49,279 nucleotides of DNA from Leidyana gryllorum EB-2025a (GCA_048772705.1 JBLWGC010000005.1:1-49279); one strand, 5' to 3'; positions 36,740-45,440 are shown, counted from the stretch's first letter. A program made the numbers and translations. The notes: generated by a model from the sequence alone, not told the origin.

Positions 36740-36803
36740 GCCAAATGCTCAGCACCTTACTTCGATGATTTGGCTGACTAGCTGCTTTCGCCGAGGAATG
36801 TTG

Positions 36804-36875
36804 TCCACTGTAGTCTGAGTGGCTAGGATATGCGGCTCTCACCCGCAAGCTCCGGGCTCAAGTCCGGCAGTTGAA
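36804..36875 (+). tRNA. trnE-CTC: tRNA-Glu(CTC)
   Basis: One base missing in the T arm, CAGTTGA acceptor tail has a wobble. Confidence 0.82.
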
Positions 36876-36961
36876 GTCAGTGGAATACTTGAGCAAAGTG
36901 CCCAGCAATCTCCCAGCAATCTCCGTCAACAGTGACTGATTCGTGATCTTCGGCCTGCATT

Positions 36962-37033
36962 GCCTTCTTAGCTTAGGGGCAGAGCATTCGCTTAGTAAGC
37001 GAAAGGTCGCCGGTTCGATTCCGGCAGACGGCT
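36962..37033 (+). tRNA. trnT-AGT: tRNA-Thr(AGT)
   Basis: One acceptor mismatch (AGACGGC). Confidence 0.92.
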
Positions 37034-37094
37034 TGACTGCATCGACAGGGCACCTGCAAAGCTTAAGTCTCTCAAGCTCCAATCATCTTAGCTG

Positions 37095-37166
37095 AGCCTC
37101 GTAGCTCAGCCACCAGATGGTAAGTCTCTTAGCCACAAAGTCGCAGACTGGAACCTGCCAGTACCT
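37095..37166 (+). pseudogene. tRNA-Asn-derived pseudogene
   Basis: Relative of 10560 and 32152. Confidence 0.55.
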
Positions 37167-37231
37167 GAGGCACCCACTAGCTCAACGCAGACTGCGGCCG
37201 AGTCTCGGGGTGCTGAAGCTCTTTCTCGAGT

Positions 37232-37302
37232 GCACTTGTGGTCCAAGGGTAGGATGCGAGCTTCCCACGGTCGAAGGCCGGATTCGAGTCCCGGCATGTG
37301 CA
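37232..37302 (+). tRNA. trnG-CCC: tRNA-Gly(CCC)
   Basis: Loop TTCCCAC in stem CGAGC/GGTCG. T stem slightly worn. Confidence 0.85.
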
Positions 37303-37381
37303 GCCGATCGTACAGACTTGACCATGGCTGCAACGATATTTTCAACATTCCGGGGCGAAGAGCAATGCACTTTAGACTGCC

Positions 37382-37453
37382 TGTCCGAGCCAGGAATCGA
37401 GCCTGGGTTTGCACGGCCACAACGTGCTGTCCTAACCACTAGACGACTCGGAC
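37382..37453 (-). tRNA. trnH-GTG: tRNA-His(GTG)
   Basis: Consensus copy. Confidence 0.95.
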
Positions 37454-37526
37454 AACCTTTGAGCGAGGCTGTAGAGGTAGAGGTAGCGAAGCATCGATCA
37501 GGATGGAATGAAGTTCACTCCTCAAC

Positions 37527-37605
37527 TCCCGGCGGACGGAATTTGCTCGTCGAATATTTGATGCCATCACCACAATCACATGCGTTGCCATCTAAGCAAC
37601 TCGGG
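37527..37605 (-). pseudogene. tRNA-Tyr pseudogene with intron, anticodon GTG
   Basis: The anticodon has drifted to GTG and the intron region to TGATGGC. Confidence 0.65.
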
Positions 37606-37700
37606 CCGTAAGAGTACTCCGGGGCGGTACACTGCACCCAGAACGACATCGACGCCGCAACGGAAGCCATTAACACTCTGGGACTCAGAAAGAAAGTAAC

Positions 37701-37784
37701 GCACAGATGCCCGAGTGGTCTAAGGGGCCAGACTCAAGTTCTGGTAGGCGCAAGTCTGCATGGGTTCGAATCCCATTTTGTGCA
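37701..37784 (+). tRNA. trnL-CAA: tRNA-Leu(CAA)
   Basis: Acceptor pair C-A to U-A variant (TTTGTGC), otherwise consensus. Confidence 0.93.
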
Positions 37785-37872
37785 ACGGCGATCATCCTCA
37801 AGAATAGGCTGGAAAAGCTACGGTAGATTCGAGTCTCTATCTATATATCCGGTTGCATGCACCCAAGTATTC

Positions 37873-37943
37873 GGCTATTTGGTCTAGCGGTGGTATCCCT
37901 GTCAGGATGGAAAGAGAATTGGATCCGATTCCCAGAAAAGCTC
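37873..37943 (+). pseudogene. tRNA-Pro(AGG) pseudogene
   Basis: Loop TCAGGAT with C33. Acceptor and D loop degraded as at 9786. Confidence 0.7.
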
Positions 37944-38093
37944 ATTGAGGTGTTGACCTGACATCCCACTCCTTTTCAGGATGGTACGGCTCTCGCCCAA
38001 AGCCTGCACCCCCACGGACCAGCCCCAATAAAATACAAGTTCTTCGGTAGAAGATGAAGGATCTATCTACTAACCTCTGAAAGATTGTCATTG

Positions 38094-38166
38094 GGTCTGG
38101 TAGCTCAGTCGGCAGAGCGTGTGGCTGTTAACCACAAAGTCGCAGGATCGAAACCTACCAGGACCG
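38094..38166 (+). tRNA. trnN-GTT: tRNA-Asn(GTT)
   Basis: GGTCTGG gives one acceptor mismatch. T loop starts ATCGAAA and T stem has a change. Confidence 0.85.
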
Positions 38167-38194
38167 GGTTCTGCGGCACCGTACTCTCTAGACG

Positions 38195-38243
38195 GCACTT
38201 GTGCTTTTGGACCCTTCCAAGGTCGTAAAAATACCGGCAGTTG
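38195..38243 (+). pseudogene. tRNA-Gly(TCC) relic
   Basis: GCACTTGTG and an intact TTCC anticodon arm. T arm collapsed. Confidence 0.65.
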
Positions 38244-38257
38244 AAAACTACGAAGTT

Positions 38258-38330
38258 TGGACGACCTGGGCATCGATCCCAGTACCTCTCGCATGCTAAT
38301 CGAGCGCTCTACCATTTGAGCTAGTCGCCC
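38258..38330 (-). tRNA. trnA-AGC: tRNA-Ala(AGC)
   Basis: Stem CTCGA/GCGAG has one mismatch next to the loop. Confidence 0.87.
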
Positions 38331-38418
38331 ATTGTGCAGACCCCATCGCATTTTTTTGTTCTCAACATCGTATGACCACTCTCTCGACTGTATTGAGCGG
38401 GTTTCACGACCGACAGGC

Positions 38419-38490
38419 GGCTAATTGGTCTAGTGGTATGATTCTTCCTTCGGGTGGAAGAAGGCCTGTGTTCGATTCCCAGAAGAGCCC
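38419..38490 (+). tRNA. trnP-CGG: tRNA-Pro(CGG)
   Basis: Acceptor 5' strand GGCTAAT mismatches twice. Loop TTCGGGT. Confidence 0.78.
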
Positions 38491-38604
38491 GTCTGATAGT
38501 TGTTGACTAAATGCCACGTCTCTCCAAGGTCGTATGATCGCGGATGAAGTCCAGACCAGCTGAGACAAAATCTGAGTTGCAGCAGTTGTGAGGGGCTGGA
38601 ACTG

Positions 38605-38676
38605 CTCCGAGACCGGGAATCGAGCCCGGGTCTTCCGCGTGACAGGCGGAAATACTAACCACTATACTATCTCGGA
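38605..38676 (-). tRNA. trnD-GTC: tRNA-Asp(GTC)
   Basis: Reference Asp: TCCGAGA/TCTCGGA, stem TCCGC/GCGGA, loop CTGTCAC. One T-loop change (TCGAGCC on the plus strand). Confidence 0.94.
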
Positions 38677-38764
38677 CGCTCTGAACACGCCGCCCCCAAC
38701 CCCAAAAGTCCTTCCAATTTGAGATGTCAAGCAAACGCGTGGAGCGGCTAGCCAACAACATGCT

Positions 38765-38820
38765 GGCAAGATGGCCGAGTTGCCCAAGACGCTGTGCTCA
38801 GACTGCAGTCCGAAAGGGCG
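38765..38820 (+). pseudogene. tRNA-Leu(CAG) lacking T arm
   Basis: As 32462. Confidence 0.7.
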
Positions 38821-38864
38821 AGGATTGGGGGTTAAGCCTTTCGAACCCCGGAGCAGTTGGACAG

Positions 38865-38944
38865 CCGGGGAAAGCTCAGTTGGTAGAGCATCTGACTGTA
38901 GTGCTGGCATCAGATAGTCGGCGGTTCGGTTCCGTCCCACCGGA
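38865..38944 (+). tRNA. trnY-GTA: tRNA-Tyr(GTA) with 7-nt intron
   Basis: CCGGGGA acceptor strand and A at position 8. Intron TGCTGGC. T loop TTCGGTT. Confidence 0.85.
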
Positions 38945-39011
38945 TGGTTTTGGCAGACAGCCGTTGATAGGCCAACTAGACTACTCCGGCGAGGGTTCCA
39001 TCTATGTAGTT

Positions 39012-39084
39012 CGGATGGGCTGGGAATCAATCCCAGAACCTTTCGTATACTAAGCCACCGTTTCATCATCTGGGCTAGCCTCCC
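39012..39084 (-). pseudogene. tRNA-Ala-derived element, anticodon AGT
   Basis: Same as 2434. Confidence 0.62.
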
Positions 39085-39173
39085 ACTGTGCCTACCTCAT
39101 GGCATTGAGTGATACTTCACATAGTGAGACGAGTCTCTCGACTGTACCCAGCGGGTTGAACCACCGGCTAGGC

Positions 39174-39245
39174 GGCTGTTTGGTCTAGTGGTATGATCCT
39201 TCCTTAGGGTGGAAGGAGTCCTGGGTTCGATTCCCAGAACAGCCC
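39174..39245 (+). tRNA. trnP-AGG: tRNA-Pro(AGG)
   Basis: Consensus. Corresponds to Pro(CGG) at 7386. Confidence 0.95.
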
Positions 39246-39346
39246 GTCTGATAGTTGTTGACGCAACACGGCACTCCACCCATCCCGGACAGCTAAGACA
39301 GGATCTGAGTTGTTGACTCAACAGGCTGCAACCCGGCCATTCGTCC

Positions 39347-39419
39347 AGACGCTACTGGGACTCGAACCCAGAATCCCCGGTTCCGTAGACCGATGCCATA
39401 TCCATTAGGCCATAGCGCC
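39347..39419 (-). tRNA. trnR-ACG: tRNA-Arg(ACG)
   Basis: As 53. Confidence 0.95.
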
Positions 39420-39540
39420 GACTACCGGAGCCGTCAAATGGGCGTGTGTAGCGATCAAGACAGGACATGGGCAGCTACGCCCGATGGTGGGTGTGGACAG
39501 ACTTCACCCACATCTCCCATTCGAGACATCGGGGACATAC

Positions 39541-39613
39541 TATCCAAGCCGGGATTCGGGCCTGGGTATGCACGGCCACAACTTGCTGTTGTAAGCACCT
39601 AGACGACCCGGAC
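39541..39613 (-). pseudogene. tRNA-His(GTG) pseudogene
   Basis: As 7745 with one T-stem change. Confidence 0.75.
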
Positions 39614-39689
39614 AATCTTCAAGTGAGGCTGGTGGGAACCAAAGCCACTTAAGATGTCGGGCTATCGGGTTTTGTGTCCTTGCATTCCT

Positions 39690-39762
39690 GCCGCCCTAGC
39701 TCAGTCGGTAGAGCGCAAGACTCTTAATCTTGCAGTCGCGGGTTCGAGCCCCGCGGGCGGTG
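39690..39762 (+). tRNA. trnK-CTT: tRNA-Lys(CTT)
   Basis: As 5367. Confidence 0.96.
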
Positions 39763-39822
39763 TGCATCTATTTCCCTGAGAGTAAGAATGGAACTGTTGC
39801 CTACAAGCACACTCAGCTGGAG

Positions 39823-39895
39823 TTTCAGTGCCGGGACTTGAACCCGGATCGTGCGGGTGAAAGCCGCATATCCTAGCCACTTAGACTACAGTGGA
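39823..39895 (-). tRNA. tRNA-Glu(TTC), acceptor damaged
   Basis: Shares CACTGAA with 8027. Confidence 0.8.
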
Positions 39896-39981
39896 CGAGT
39901 CACAACAGTTGCACTGACGAATGAGGCGCCAGAGAACTGTGAGTCGGTCTCAGATTGGAAGTCCACCTGGGTTTGGCGGGT

Positions 39982-40053
39982 GGGCGGCTATCTCAAGTGG
40001 TAGAGCGGTGACTTGGCAGGCAAGAGGTCAGTTTAGACACCTATCAATGCCAC
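39982..40053 (+). pseudogene. tRNA-Ala-like 5' half
   Basis: Duplicate of 8186. The terminal GCCGC is now GCCAC, weakening the possible end pairing. Confidence 0.5.
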
Positions 40054-40113
40054 AGGACAGGCTGAACATGGGGGCATTTGGTCACTCCTCGCGGCATGTC
40101 GAATTCGACAGTT

Positions 40114-40195
40114 GGCAACTTGCCCGAGTGGTTAAGGGGGTAGACTTGAAATCTACTGGGCCTGGCCCGCGCTGGTTCAAATCCAGCAGTTGTCG
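40114..40195 (+). tRNA. trnS-TGA: tRNA-Ser(TGA)
   Basis: As 8318. Confidence 0.95.
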
Positions 40196-40277
40196 TGCGA
40201 TCTGATTGGAGGGGCAGACAACAACTCACTCCTGAAACCCCAGAATTGTGCCTCAATCAACCATCTGCCATCTTCTC

Positions 40278-40348
40278 TGCATCTGCCGGGAATCGAACCT
40301 GGGTCGTCTCGGTGGCAACGAAACATTCTACCACTAGACCACAGATGC
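40278..40348 (-). tRNA. trnG-GCC: tRNA-Gly(GCC)
   Basis: As 8482. Confidence 0.9.
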
Positions 40349-40443
40349 ATGACTCGTTGTTGTTCAAGCTCGTGCACAATAACGGCCGTTTTGCTTCAAA
40401 TGAGAAGACAGAATCGAGTTGAGCGAGTATGACGGGCAGTTCT

Positions 40444-40515
40444 GGGTACGTAGCTCAGTGGTAGAGCAGCTGACTGCAGATCAGCAAGTCCGTGGTTCAA
40501 CTCCGCGCGTGCCCT
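40444..40515 (+). tRNA. trnC-GCA: tRNA-Cys(GCA)
   Basis: As 8648. Confidence 0.95.
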
Positions 40516-40596
40516 GAAGATGGTTTGGAACGATCGGAGATGTTGGACCTCCATTCCTGACCACAAGGCAATTAGTTTGGAACGGGAGATGGTTTC

Positions 40597-40668
40597 GGGC
40601 CGATGGCGCAACGGTAGCGCGTCTGACTCCAGATCAGAAGGTTGGGTGTTCGAATCACTCTGGGCTCA
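40597..40668 (+). tRNA. trnW-CCA: tRNA-Trp(CCA)
   Basis: As 8801 but GGGCCGA at the acceptor, one mismatch. Confidence 0.92.
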
Positions 40669-40702
40669 ATCAGACTTTATGTTCTTCTCGTATGGGGCGC
40701 AA

Positions 40703-40741
40703 CCAAGAATGGGATTCGGACGCACGCCCAGTCGGCGCTGC
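40703..40741 (-). pseudogene. tRNA-Leu 3' relic
   Basis: As 8907. Confidence 0.45.
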
Positions 40742-40848
40742 GCCGTCACATACGTCCCTGCGAGTGCTACAGCTGTCCGCCCGTGTCTAATTGGCACTGG
40801 AGTTCAACGGCGTAGAATTCTAGTGAGTCAGCCATGTGCTATGTCCTC

Positions 40849-40919
40849 TGCATCTGCCGGGAATCGAAAACGGGTCGTCTCGATGGCAACGAGACATTCT
40901 ACCAATAGACCACAGATGC
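40849..40919 (-). tRNA. tRNA-Gly(GCC), T arm damaged
   Basis: As 9053. Confidence 0.75.
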
Positions 40920-40986
40920 AGATCACGATCTTGCTGCATCTTGTAGGTGGTGACAACCGTTGTTAGAGAGCCTATCGATGCATCAA

Positions 40987-41058
40987 AGCCTTGTGTCGGA
41001 ATCGAGCGGCCGACTTCTCGCTCACGAAGCAAATGCTCTGCCCCTCACTCAAGACGGC
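40987..41058 (-). tRNA. tRNA-Thr(CGT), worn
   Basis: As 9191 with a further acceptor change (GCCTTGT on the plus strand). Confidence 0.7.
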
Positions 41059-41134
41059 AATCCAAGCAGGAAATTACGCATCTATTCTCATTGAGGGAGC
41101 TTACTGAAGGACTGTGATCGGATAGTCCGAGGGC

Positions 41135-41189
41135 TTCCACTGCCGGGACTTGAACCCGGACCGTGCGAGGAGAGCCGCATATCCTAGCC
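41135..41189 (-). pseudogene. tRNA-Glu(CTC) 3' part
   Basis: As 9339. Confidence 0.8.
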
Positions 41190-41294
41190 GGTCGCAGCCA
41201 TACCCTCAGGTGATCGAGACAGCGCCTGCCTTATTAGCTGAGGGGCCGAACGCTCGACGGGCGCGAATAGTGACACCAGATGTCACAATCTCTC

Positions 41295-41367
41295 TGCCTC
41301 GGCCGTGGATCGAACACGGGACTTCCAGATCTTCAGTCTGGCGCTCTCCCAACTGAGCTACCGAGGC
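41295..41367 (-). tRNA. trnF-GAA: tRNA-Phe(GAA)
   Basis: As 9499. Confidence 0.95.
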
Positions 41368-41455
41368 ACTAAAAAGTCTTGAAACGCGGTGAAAATAAGC
41401 ACTCGCCGCAGCCGCATCTGGGGCCACTCCTCGCGGCATCCCGAGTTCGACAGTT

Positions 41456-41521
41456 GCCAACTTGCCCGAGTGGGAGGGGTGGTGGATTTGAATTCTATTG
41501 GGCCTGGTCCGCGCGGGTGCA
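41456..41521 (+). pseudogene. tRNA-Ser 5' part
   Basis: As 9659. Confidence 0.65.
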
Positions 41522-41582
41522 TGCTTTGGGCGAGAGCCGTACCATCCTGAAAAGCAGTGGGATGTCAGGTCAACACCAAAAT

Positions 41583-41653
41583 TAGCTTTTCTGGGAATCG
41601 GATCCATTTCTCTTTCCATTCTGACAGGGATACCACCGCTAGACCAAATAGCC
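41583..41653 (-). pseudogene. tRNA-Pro pseudogene, anticodon AGA
   Basis: As 9786. Confidence 0.7.
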
Positions 41654-41741
41654 GAATACTTGGATGCATGCAACCGGATATACAGATAGAGATTCGAATC
41701 TACCGTAGCTTTTCCAGCCTATTCTCGAGGATGATCACCGT

Positions 41742-41825
41742 TGCACAGAATGGCATTCGAACCCATGCAGACTTGCGCCTACGAGAACTTGAGTCTGGCC
41801 CCTTAGACCACTCGGGCATCTGTGC
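41742..41825 (-). tRNA. trnL-CAA: tRNA-Leu(CAA)
   Basis: As 9945 with one variable-arm change. Confidence 0.9.
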
Positions 41826-41919
41826 GTTACTTTCTTTCTGAGTTCCTGAGTGTTAATGGCTTCCGTTGCGACGTCGATGTCGTTCTGGGTGCAGTGTACC
41901 GCCCCGGAGTACTCTTACG

Positions 41920-41999
41920 CCCCGAGTTGCTTAGATGGCAACGCACGTGATTGTAGTGGTGGCATCAAATATTCGACGACCAAATTCTGTGCCGCCGGG
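41920..41999 (+). pseudogene. tRNA-Tyr(GTA) pseudogene with intron
   Basis: As 10123. Confidence 0.7.
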
Positions 42000-42099
42000 A
42001 GTTGAGGAGTGGACTCCTTACAACGTAGTTCGTCTGACACTGCTGTTCCATTCCATCCTGATCGATGTTTCGCTACCTGTACAGCCTCGCTCAAAGATT

Positions 42100-42171
42100 G
42101 TCCGAGTCGTCTAGTGGTTAGGACAGCACGTTGTGGCCGTGCAAACCCAGGCTCGATTCCTGGCTCGGACA
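42100..42171 (+). tRNA. trnH-GTG: tRNA-His(GTG)
   Basis: As 10303. Downstream sequence switches to that of 25196, so the duplication ends here. Confidence 0.95.
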
Positions 42172-42264
42172 ACCAATCTAAAGTGCATTGCAGATCCCCT
42201 CCAAACCTCTCAGATCCTTATCGAGACTGAGAGACCAGTCAGAAAAGCTTAAGTGCGTGAGCAA

Positions 42265-42335
42265 AGCCTTCTGCAGGAATCGAACCGGCGACCTTTCGCT
42301 TACAAAGCGAATGCTCTGTCACCAGCTAAGAAGGC
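42265..42335 (-). tRNA. tRNA-Thr(TGT), worn
   Basis: Loop TTTGTAA with the AGT-type acceptor. D arm CTGGTGAC no longer pairs, T stem has one mismatch. Confidence 0.72.
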
Positions 42336-42436
42336 AATGTTAACGGAAGTTACTGAAGCTCATTGTTCCACCGGTCGAACGGATCCAGGGCTCCACCCAA
42401 CGGCAAATAGGGTGTAACTTAGTTTAGAGCTTCGTT

Positions 42437-42509
42437 GCCGCCCTAGCTCAGTCCGTAGAGCGCAAGACTTTCAATCTTGCAGTCGCGGGTTCGAGCCCCG
42501 CGGGCGGTG
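42437..42509 (+). tRNA. tRNA-Lys body with Glu anticodon TTC
   Basis: Acceptor GCCGCCC/GGGCGGT, anticodon stem CAAGA/TCTTG and T arm CGCGGGTTCGAGCCCCGCG are perfect Lys. The loop is CTTTCAA instead of CTTTTAA, a single change at position 36 that turns TTT into TTC (GAA/GAG). It also removes the T4 run that Lys(TTT) carries in its loop. If charged by LysRS it would insert Lys at Glu codons. Confidence 0.87.
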
Positions 42510-42524
42510 TGGCTCTATCTCCCT

Positions 42525-42548
42525 TACTAACCACTATACTGACTCGGA
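42525..42548 (-). pseudogene. tRNA-Asp 5' relic
   Basis: Acceptor strand and D arm of Asp only. Confidence 0.6.
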
Positions 42549-42639
42549 CGCTCCGAACACGCCGGCCTCATATCCCAGAAGTCTTTCTATTTCGGCTCAC
42601 GGACAAAAAACGCGTGGAGCGACGAATCAACAAGACTGC

Positions 42640-42719
42640 GGCAAGATGGCCGAGTGGTCCAAGGCGCTGTGTTAAGGCCGCAGTCCGAAGGGGCGTGGGT
42701 TCGAATCCCACTCTTGTCA
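42640..42719 (+). tRNA. trnL-AAG: tRNA-Leu(AAG)
   Basis: As 23482 with one variable-arm change. Confidence 0.94.
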
Positions 42720-42779
42720 GCCATGGTATCGGCACTCGGTCAGCCACTGGATGCAATAGGTCTTCCATGTAGAGCGCAT

Positions 42780-42815
42780 GGGGAGAGGTACTGGGATCCA
42801 TACCCAGGTCGTCCA
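42780..42815 (+). pseudogene. tRNA-Ala 3' half
   Basis: T arm and acceptor tail after a deletion that removed the 5' half present at 23622. Confidence 0.75.
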
Positions 42816-42828
42816 AAGTACATACGGC

Positions 42829-42886
42829 TGCACGTGGCGGGATCCAAACAAACTTACATCTTTGAAGAGTCGCAGACCACAAGTGT
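42829..42886 (-). pseudogene. tRNA-Gly-derived element, anticodon TCA
   Basis: As 23708. Confidence 0.55.
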
Positions 42887-42930
42887 GATTGGGAGAGCAG
42901 CGCAGTCAGTGTTTAGTGTGCCTCTGAAAC

Positions 42931-43003
42931 CGGTCCTGGCAGGTTTCGAACCTGCGACTTTGTGGTTAACAGCCACACGCTCTGCCGACTGAGCTACAAG
43001 ACC
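42931..43003 (-). tRNA. trnN-GTT: tRNA-Asn(GTT)
   Basis: Consensus copy. Confidence 0.96.
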
Positions 43004-43118
43004 CAGCTACAATGGTTCACAGGTTAGTATAGACATCCTCCTTTTTGTACCGCAGGATTGCAACCACGTCTTGTCAAAAGGGTACGGCTCTCGGCTAAAG
43101 CTGCAGCTGAGGGAGTTG

Positions 43119-43191
43119 TCCACTGTAGTCTAAGTGGCTAGGATATGCGGCTCTCACCCGCACGATCCGGGTTCAAGTCCCGGCAGTGGAA
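43119..43191 (+). tRNA. trnE-CTC: tRNA-Glu(CTC)
   Basis: Consensus copy. Confidence 0.96.
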
Positions 43192-43267
43192 GTCATTGAA
43201 GTACTCGAGCAAAGTGCTCCACTAATCTCCGTCAGTAGCCATCGCTTCGTTATCTCCGACTTACATT

Positions 43268-43331
43268 GCCTTCTAAGCTTAGGGGCAGAGCGTTCGCTTC
43301 GTAAGCGTCGGCTCGATTCCGGCAGAAGGCT
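43268..43331 (+). pseudogene. tRNA-Thr(CGT) with 8-nt deletion
   Basis: Same deletion as 33212. Confidence 0.8.
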
Positions 43332-43380
43332 TTGCTCACGACCCAGTCAATTCTATAACTGTTTCCCTCCTGCGCACACT

Positions 43381-43452
43381 TAGCAGTGCGTCGTTTCGAT
43401 CGACGAACATTTGGGTTATGAGCCCAACACTCTTCCACTGAGCTACAATGCT
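43381..43452 (-). tRNA. trniM-CAT: initiator tRNA-Met(CAT)
   Basis: One acceptor mismatch (AGCATTG). Confidence 0.92.
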
Positions 43453-43588
43453 CAGTCTGCAACATGGAAGAGGTAGCCGAAATGCGATTCTTGAGATGCT
43501 AGTTACCCTCCCTACCCAAGTGGGCTAACGAGGTGGTTGTGTTGTTTCTGAGGGCAACTTGTCCCGTCGGGTCAACCGACGACCAAGA

Positions 43589-43659
43589 GGGCTGTTCTGG
43601 GAATCGAACCAGGACTACTTCCACCCTGAGGAAGGATCATACCACTAGACCAAACAGCC
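43589..43659 (-). tRNA. tRNA-Pro(AGG) with C33
   Basis: Loop TCAGGGT, T arm one base short. Confidence 0.78.
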
Positions 43660-43690
43660 GACTGGTCGGTGGTTCAAACCGCTGGGTACA

Positions 43691-43790
43691 GTCGAGAGAC
43701 TCGTATCACTATGTGAAGTATCACTCAATGCCATGAGGTAGTCGAGAGACTCGTATCACTATGTGAAGTACCACTCAATGCCATGAGGTA
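43691..43790. repeat. 50-bp tandem duplication in Pro/Ala spacer
   Basis: Units 43691-43740 and 43741-43790 differ at one base. Confidence 0.93.
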
Positions 43791-43798
43791 GTCATAGA

Positions 43799-43871
43799 GG
43801 GAGGCTGGCCCAGATGATGAAACGGTGGCTTAGTATACGAAAGGTTCTGGGATCGATTGCCAGCCCATCCG
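43799..43871 (+). pseudogene. tRNA-Ala-derived element, anticodon AGT
   Basis: As 2434, opposite strand. Confidence 0.62.
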
Positions 43872-43965
43872 AACTACATAGATGGAACCCTCGCGGGAGT
43901 AGTCTAGTTGGCCTGTCAACGCTGTCCATCAGGTTGAGTAGTAGTTTGCCGATGACCCCTCTACT

Positions 43966-44045
43966 TCCGGTGGGACGGAATCGAACCGCCTACTATCTGA
44001 TGCCAGCACAACAGTCAGATGCTCTACCAACTGAGCTACCCCCGG
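43966..44045 (-). tRNA. tRNA-Tyr body with Asn anticodon GTT
   Basis: Loop CTGTTG followed by intron TGCTGGC. Everything else matches the intact Tyr at 32562 apart from one base beside the T stem. A36 to T36 would read AAC/AAU. Confidence 0.82.
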
Positions 44046-44085
44046 CCGTCCAACTGCCCCGGGGTTCGAAAGGCTCAACCCCAGA

Positions 44086-44144
44086 TCCTCGCCCTTTGGA
44101 CTGCGGCCTTAACACAGCGCCTTAGACCACTCGGCCATCTTGCC
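44086..44144 (-). pseudogene. tRNA-Leu(AAG) lacking T arm
   Basis: As 32462 but loop TTAAGGC. Confidence 0.72.
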
Positions 44145-44227
44145 GGAGTGCTCTTGGCTCGCCGCTTTACACGTTTTCTGATCGTGAGTCAAAATAGAAA
44201 GACTTCTGGGATTGGAGGCCGGCGTGT

Positions 44228-44276
44228 ATGTCCGCCTGTCACGCGGAAGACCAGGGTTCGTTTCCCGGTCTCGGGG
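44228..44276 (+). pseudogene. tRNA-Asp(GTC) 3' part
   Basis: Perfect anticodon arm, T arm and tail. The 5' third is missing. Confidence 0.8.
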
Positions 44277-44312
44277 CACAGTTGATTTCGCTTAGGATTG
44301 TTTCCTTTGATT

Positions 44313-44384
44313 CTCGAGATAGTATAGCGGTTAGTGTCTCCGCCTGTCACGCGGAAGACCCGGGTTCGATTCCCGGCCTCGGAG
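44313..44384 (+). tRNA. trnD-GTC: tRNA-Asp(GTC)
   Basis: Acceptor CTCGAGA/CCTCGGA has end mismatches. Other arms are perfect. Confidence 0.82.
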
Positions 44385-44436
44385 ATAGATCGTCTTCCGC
44401 TCTAGATTTCGTGATGCTCACCTGAACGATGCGTGT

Positions 44437-44506
44437 TACAGCCACCGAGGATGGAACTCGGGACCTTTTGGGTGTTAAACAGACGTCGTGACCACTAGAT
44501 GGCTGC
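44437..44506 (-). tRNA. tRNA-Val(AAC), worn
   Basis: Anticodon 3' stem CCAAA as at 13008, short D arm. Confidence 0.62.
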
Positions 44507-44646
44507 ACGGAGCTTCCCGGTTGCGAAAGGGGCGTGTGTCTCTGGAACCACGTATCCGATGAGCCTGATTTTTATGTATCGGCCTAAGTTGGACGGCCTG
44601 GACTAGTCAAGACCCTTCGCTTTGTATTCAGGAATGGAGATGTCAC

Positions 44647-44717
44647 GCATCTGTGGTTTAGTGGTAGACTGTGTGGTTGCCACCGAGACGACCCAGGTTC
44701 GATTCCCGGCAGATGCA
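44647..44717 (+). tRNA. trnG-GCC: tRNA-Gly(GCC)
   Basis: Loop TTGCCAC. Anticodon stem partly mismatched (TGTGG/CGAGA). Confidence 0.75.
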
Positions 44718-44781
44718 GAGAAGATGGCACATGGTTGAGTTTCATGCGTGAGTTGGTGTTTGACCCTCCGATCACATCGCA

Positions 44782-44863
44782 CGACAACTGCTGGATTTGA
44801 ACCAGCGCGGGCCAGGCCCAGTAGATTTCTAGTCTACCCCCTTAACCACTCGGGCAAGTTGCC
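44782..44863 (-). tRNA. trnS-AGA: tRNA-Ser(AGA)
   Basis: Consensus copy. Confidence 0.95.
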
Positions 44864-44932
44864 GCTGTCGAACTTGGCATTTTGCGGCCAGTGGCTTCAC
44901 ATACGGTTCCGCGAGCTTTACTGGGACTGCTC

Positions 44933-44997
44933 GCGCCGCCCAAACCCGCGGATCTCCCTTCAAAAGTCTTGCGCTCTAGTGACGGAGTTGGGGCGGC
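44933..44997 (-). pseudogene. tRNA-Lys(TTT) pseudogene
   Basis: Member of the 445-509 family. The block 44770-45090 is the inverse of 300-660. Confidence 0.7.
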
Positions 44998-45154
44998 AAG
45001 GAAGCTCGCCCCGTACCCGAGGAAGGCCCAAGATTCCACGATCAATACAAATGGAATTGGTTACTAAGTCCGAATCTGTATCAGAGATCACGCCGACATA
45101 CCATGTTTTCCAAGACGGTACGGTTCTCGGCCGAAGCCCCAACTCAACCACTCG

Positions 45155-45227
45155 TCCACTGTAGTCTAAGTGGCTAGGATATGCGGCTTTCACCCGCACG
45201 ATCCGGGTTCAAGTCCCGGCAGTGGAA
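45155..45227 (+). tRNA. trnE-TTC: tRNA-Glu(TTC)
   Basis: Consensus with loop CTTTCAC. Confidence 0.96.
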
Positions 45228-45303
45228 GTCATTGAACTACTCTAGCAAAGTGCTCCACTAATCTCCGTCAATAGCGATTGTTTCGTCATCTCCGGCTTCC
45301 ATT

Positions 45304-45375
45304 GCCTTCTTAGTTTAGGGGCAGAGCGTTCGCTTCGTAAGCGAGAAGTCGCCGGTTCGATTCCGGCAGAAGGCT
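45304..45375 (+). tRNA. trnT-CGT: tRNA-Thr(CGT)
   Basis: D stem has GTTTAGG, one wobble. Confidence 0.93.
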
Positions 45376-45440
45376 TTGATGCATCATTAGGTTAAGAGGA
45401 ATGGCTGTCACCACGCACAAGATTCACAAGATCGTGTTCT

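Larger units (their letters stand above)
39174..42171. repeat. 3-kb segmental duplication, copy 2
   Basis: Offset from copy 1 is about 31.79 kb through the whole block. Only single-base differences and one or two 1-bp indels are visible. Confidence 0.93.
42829..43659. repeat. Direct duplication with 45924-46753
   Basis: Gly-derived element, Asn, Glu, deleted Thr, iMet and Pro are shared at an offset of about 3.09 kb, including the same 8-nt Thr deletion. Confidence 0.9.
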
